Positions 7,922-10,893 of a stretch of 10,893 nt of DNA are shown here, piece by piece. The position numbers were made by a program, and so were the translations under genes. Origin of the DNA: Saccoglossus kowalevskii (Eukaryota; Hemichordata; Enteropneusta; Harrimaniidae); assembly GCF_000003605.2 (NCBI RefSeq), contig NW_003120423.1, positions 10,788-21,680 of the forward strand. Reading direction: 5' to 3'. Under the pieces are notes generated by a model. That model saw only the letters and a program-made list of their open reading frames with translations, searched no databases and was not told the DNA's origin. Position 1 is the first letter of the stretch. Each line of letters starts with the position of its first letter.

Positions 7922-8719
7922 CGTACCATCAAATCAATGTGAATGCGTGTCGAATTTTTTGTACGTACCATCAAATCAATCTGGATGCGTGTCAAATTAC
8001 TTGTACGTGTACCATCAAATCAATGTAACCGCGTGACGAATTACTTGTACGTACCATCAAATCAATGTAACCACGTATCGAATTACTTGTACGTACCATC
8101 AAGTCAATGTAACCACGTGTCGAATTACTTGTACGTACCATCAAGTCAATGTAACCGCGTGTCGAATTACTTGTACGTACCATCAAGTCAATGTAACCAC
8201 GTGTCGAATTACTTGTACGTACCATCAAGTCAATGTAACCGCGTGTCGAATTACTTGTACGTACCATCAAGTCAATGTAACCACGTGTCGAATTACTTGT
8301 ACGTACCATCAAGTCAATGTAACCGCGTGTCGAATTACTTGTACGTACCATCAAGTCAATGTAACCGCGTGTCGAATTACTTGTACGTACCATCAAGTCA
8401 ATGTAACCACGTGTCGAATTACTTGTACGTACCATCAAGTCAATGTAACCGCGTGTCGAATTCCTTGTACGTACCATCAAAAAAATATTGGTGCGTTTCG
8501 AATTCCTTGTACGTACCATCAAATAAATGTAACCACGTGTCGAATTACTTGTACGTACCATCAAGTCAATGTAACCGCGTGTCGAATTACTTTTACGTAC
8601 CATCAAATCAATGTAACCGCGTGTCGAATTACTTGTACGTACCATCAAATCAATGTGGATACGCGTCGAATTACTTGTACGTACCACCAAATCAATGTGG
8701 ATGTGTCGATTTTTTTGTA
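7922..8719. repeat. 42-bp minisatellite, about 19 tandem units
   Basis: Units begin CGTACCATCAA and end ACTTGTA. Most are exactly 42 bp; unit 3 (8006-8049) has a 2-base insertion and unit 19 (8680-8719) is 40 bp. Units 4-18 start every 42 bases from 8050. The centre (units 5-13) is nearly uniform, while the edge units and unit 14 (8470-8511) are diverged, as expected from unequal exchange. Two sites vary repeatedly, A/G at unit positions 12 and 24. In units 5-10 the second alternates strictly, an 84-bp higher-order repeat. The A form creates the palindrome CACGTG (units 5, 7, 9, 12, 15). Each junction carries GTACGTAC. Because 42 is a multiple of 3, the array stays open in several frames (plus 7943-8734, minus 7992-8726). 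I regard it as non-coding. Confidence 0.95.
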
Positions 8720-9634
8720 CGTACATATGTATGATCTATGTTTGAATGTGATCGGTATAGGCACGCAGGTGTAGACACACGAGGGACTAACATGTTCCTT
8801 ATGGCATTCTATGCACATCTACCATCTACAAGGAGTAGAGTGTAATCACATATTGATTCAGTAATACGCTACTATAATATGTGGGCTGGCCAGTTAATTT
8901 GAAGTATATATGGATAACACAAATTGAATTGTCAGCTGTTACAATACGATATTATGTCGAATATACAGTGCACGTCAGTGTAGATATTAACTATATACAC
9001 CACACATTCCAAATGCTACGAAGTCTAAGGATCTTACTGAACGGATATTAAGAAATAGGGATAGATTTCGGACGATATATTGATGATTTTAACGTAACCA
9101 ATGCAAATGCAAATTGTATCAGTATTCTGCAAAATTTGAAAATGTGACTCTCTAATTTTTTAATTTAATAATTACTCAGATGAACACAGCTTTTTTTTTC
9201 GCCAAAGTACTGTTATGTGGTTATTTCCACCCAGATGTGATGTATTTTCCCTTTCAAAAAGGCTATTATAACGCAAGAAAGGCAACAAAGAAACGGACAA
9301 AGAGCAAGTATAAACACAAATATAGCGCTGTCAGTTTTTTTAAAAAAAACAACATTTTTCGTTTACACAATAACTTAGCAGAACACACTCCTTCCTTCGC
9401 AGTATTTGGGAAGCTTATTCGTATCCCGATCCGTGACAAGTCCCCTTCCTCTTTTGGCACTAACACAGTATACGTTATGAAGCTAAGAATTCTAGGATTA
9501 GATAGAAACCCTGCCATTTTCCCTCAAATATTACGACACACATGTTTATGTAACAGAGCTATCACTGAGAGTTGGCCGTGGGAACTGGTTCAAGTTATTC
9601 CGTAAATATATGTGACTGTTTAAGCTTTGACACA
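8720..9634. other. AT-rich stretch, one doubtful open frame
   Basis: The only long frame (plus, 9180-9605, 141 codons) has a basic, Phe- and Lys-rich composition driven by A and T runs. It has no recognisable domain and no splice or poly(A) support. A frame of this length is expected by chance about once in a window of this size and composition. No RNA gene or transposon was seen. Confidence 0.5.
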
Positions 9635-9892
9635 CTACGGACTTGGATTTGCATGTACGCGTACGGCTCCGGGTATTGTATCATATCCAGCTGTATTCAA
9701 TTCCAATCTACAATGGAATTCTGTGAATGTCCCTCTTAGATCTGTCACAGTCGGCATGATTTGCGAGTAGTAACACAAACGACCACACCAAATACTATAT
9801 GAACTCTTCATAGACGGACAATAATTGAATCCCTGTGTCGAAGGGTACTGTGAACTTTGGAAACGGCATTCCACGGGTCCCGTAAACCGTAC
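9635..9892 (-). CDS. Doubtful exon, cysteine-containing, unknown product
   Basis: An acceptor-like AATTGTAG (AG at 9894-9893) precedes 86 codons open on the minus strand to TAG at 9635-9637. The product has several Cys, Tyr and Ser residues (for example FNYCPSMKSSYSIWCGRLCY) and ends HANPSP. It lies downstream of the signal-peptide exon at 10038-10266 and could be exon 2 of that gene across a 145-base intron. However, exon 1 ends in phase 1 and this frame needs phase 0. The frame that phase 1 would give stops after about 32 codons. No AATAAA follows the stop. Either the junction is different or the frame is accidental. Confidence 0.25.
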   Translation of the reverse strand, partial: VRFTGPVECRFQSSQYPSTQGFNYCPSMKSSYSIWCGRLCYYSQIMPTVTDLRGTFTEFHCRLELNTAGYDTIPGAVRVHANPSP

Positions 9893-10037
9893 CTACAATT
9901 GTAATTGCTCATACAGTCTGAATCGCTCACGTAAAAGCGTAGATTGTGAAATTTGAACGCCAATTTGAGTGTTTAAAACCAATATATTAGCAGGTCGATT
10001 ATTTTAAAAATGCAGACAAAACAAATGTCGTGCTTAC

Positions 10038-10266
10038 CCTTGAAAATGCAGAAAACTTCGAGCGAGGCTTTGTATGCATCTGGGAAAAAATGCGCCATCC
10101 CATCTTCTGGATACTTAGCTACTACCTCTCCGTACACGACAATTTTAGCTTCCTGTGCCCTCTCAATAAAAGGTTTGGGCTCGCCAACTATAGAACAAGC
10201 TTCGCTGAACTGTCCACACAAAATGACAACGCAAAGCGCAAAGCAAAACTGTAGAACCATTGCCAT
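10038..10266 (-). CDS. First coding exon of an NTR/TIMP-like secreted protein
   Basis: The chosen start, ATG at 10266, has A at -3 and G at +4. It opens a clear signal peptide (MAMVLQFCFALCVVILCG, then QFSEA) with likely cleavage just before Cys-25, giving a mature N-terminus CSIVGEPKPF. An upstream in-frame ATG at 10353 would bury the signal peptide and is rejected. The mature part continues AKIVVYGEVVAKYPEDG, then LEVFCIFKG, and ends at a GTAAGC donor (10037) in phase 1. A Cys at the mature N-terminus, then an A-x-VVYGEV strand and a C-terminal VFxIFKG strand, match the start of NTR-fold proteins such as TIMPs, and also resemble CCDC3-type secreted proteins. The remaining exons are not identified. 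An acceptor-like TTTCGCAG (AG at 10278-10277) suggests a possible 5'UTR intron. Confidence 0.6.
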
Positions 10267-10390
10267 TATCGTATCACTGCGAAATGAAACCCCGCGACCA
10301 GATATTATAATGTAGATCGTGCTGATTTTACGAGCGTGGAGGGCGCTACACATTTCCGTCGATAAACATCTGTATCCTCGGGGGCGGAGC

Positions 10391-10397
10391 TACGTCA
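10391..10397. promoter_or_regulatory. CRE-like TACGTCA motif
   Basis: TACGTCA is close to the core bound by ATF/CREB proteins (TGACGTCA). It lies inside the inverted-repeat element, about 125 bases upstream of the NTR-like start codon. A single 7-mer is weak evidence. Confidence 0.2.
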
Positions 10398-10624
10398 CAA
10401 GACGTTCCACGTTGCTACGACGCGCACCACTGTACATGCATTTCTACGGGCTCTGTGCGCGCTGCTGTGGAACGCCGGTCGAGCCGGTGAAAATTTGAGA
10501 AAACAACAACAACAACCAAATTTATATATGTTACACACGTAGGGCTAATCTTGTTACACTGTTCAGAGGAGTCTCAACAATCATCCCAAAGTACGTACCG
10601 TTTTCTTCGAGTTTTGGGCCTTTG

Positions 10625-10657
10625 TTTTCACCGCCGCGGGTTGCCAGGCGGTGAAAA
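10625..10657. repeat. Hairpin with 11-bp perfect stem and 11-base loop
   Basis: TTTTCACCGCC (10625-10635) pairs with GGCGGTGAAAA (10647-10657) around the loop GCGGGTTGCCA. It sits just inside the right end of the 10372-10684 element. A run of T or A flanks the GC-rich stem on each strand, but in an animal genome this is not a bacterial terminator. Confidence 0.85.
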
Positions 10658-10684
10658 TGCCCGGATATCCGCCCCCGAGGATAC

Positions 10685-10893
10685 GATTGGATAGATTATA
10701 TAATTTTAATCATGACAAAAGTCAATGATATTTGAAAATGAAATAATTCTTAATAATCTGTGAATTGAAAAAATAGCAATAATGGAAGCTAAAATACACG
10801 ACAAATTGTGTATATTCTGCAGTATTTTTTGTTAAGTAATGATAACCGTGACTCTTCACCGAATACGTCAGTTCGATCTTCTCCACTGCCCTT
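10685..10893. other. AT-rich right edge, nothing recognised
   Basis: After the inverted-repeat element the sequence returns to high AT content. No open frame, splice signal pair or repeat is visible before the window ends. Confidence 0.5.

Larger units (their letters stand above)
10372..10684. mobile_element. 313-bp inverted-repeat element, possible TA-target MITE
   Basis: The ends are perfect 17-bp inverted repeats: GTATCCTCGGGGGCGGA (10372-10388) and TCCGCCCCCGAGGATAC (10668-10684). If TA at 10373-10374 and 10682-10683 is the duplicated target, the element proper is 10375-10681. Inside are CGTTCCAC/GTGGAACG (10403-10410 and 10467-10474), enclosing GCGCAC/GTGCGC, and a separate hairpin at 10625-10657. 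No protein is encoded. It is more GC-rich than its surroundings. It lies 106 bases upstream of the NTR-like start codon on the minus strand, so it may be promoter, 5'UTR or intron DNA. A duplicated GC-rich promoter motif rather than a transposon is the alternative. Confidence 0.5.

Noticed and set aside
7922-8719. CRISPR-like array
   Set aside because: The units are contiguous with no unique spacers and the setting is an animal genome.
7943-8734. 263-residue protein of 14-residue repeats on the plus strand
   Set aside because: A 42-bp unit without a stop is automatically open along the array. The recurrent variants change residues in this frame, and an early 2-base insertion shifts the frame.
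9180-9605. 141-codon plus-strand open frame
   Set aside because: Low-complexity Lys- and Phe-rich start, no domain, no splice or poly(A) support; such a length is expected by chance here.
10010-10315. Two plus-strand open frames of 101 and 74 codons
   Set aside because: They are antisense to the signal-peptide exon and have no features of their own.

Overview
The window looks like nuclear DNA of a multicellular animal, probably a marine or other non-insect invertebrate; I cannot name the species. Three things point this way. Coding segments are short and lie between AT-rich non-coding stretches. There are eukaryotic signals: AATAAA poly(A) motifs, GT/AG splice-like borders, CCAAT boxes and strong Kozak contexts. 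There are also short non-autonomous inverted-repeat transposons and a minisatellite. I see no bacterial operon layout, rRNA, tRNA or CRISPR array.

Layout. 1-734 is AT-rich with no recognisable gene. 735-1040 is an intact MITE-like element flanked by TTAA. 1141-1777 (minus strand) is the best-supported gene body: a small secreted or GPI-anchored-type protein, possibly only its last exon, with a poly(A) signal 22 bases past the stop. 1778-2600 is non-coding and holds a (CTGT)n tract and a perfect 28-bp palindrome. 2650-3014 (plus strand) is a promoter-like block with two opposed CCAAT boxes, followed by a ZAD-like zinc-binding first exon that appears to carry a frameshift. 3435-3661 is a second, truncated, inverted copy of the first MITE. 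3662-7700 is mostly non-coding, with weak minus-strand exon-like pieces at 4594-4949. 7922-8719 is a 42-bp minisatellite of about 19 units. 8720-9630 is AT-rich with nothing firm. 9635-9892 (minus) is a doubtful exon. 10038-10266 (minus) is a convincing signal-peptide exon that looks like the start of an NTR/TIMP-like secreted protein. Just upstream of it, 10372-10684 is a 313-bp inverted-repeat element with hairpins.

How the parts relate. I see no shared pathway among the genes. The minus strand carries two secreted or surface-type proteins at opposite ends and the plus strand carries a possible DNA-binding-type exon. The two MITE copies lie in opposite orientation around the GPI-type gene and the ZAD-like exon, so together they resemble a 2.9-kb composite element. 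The 10372-10684 element occupies the probable promoter or 5' region of the NTR-like gene. I found no convincing new multi-gene system. The most notable items are the repeat structures and the broken ZAD-like exon.
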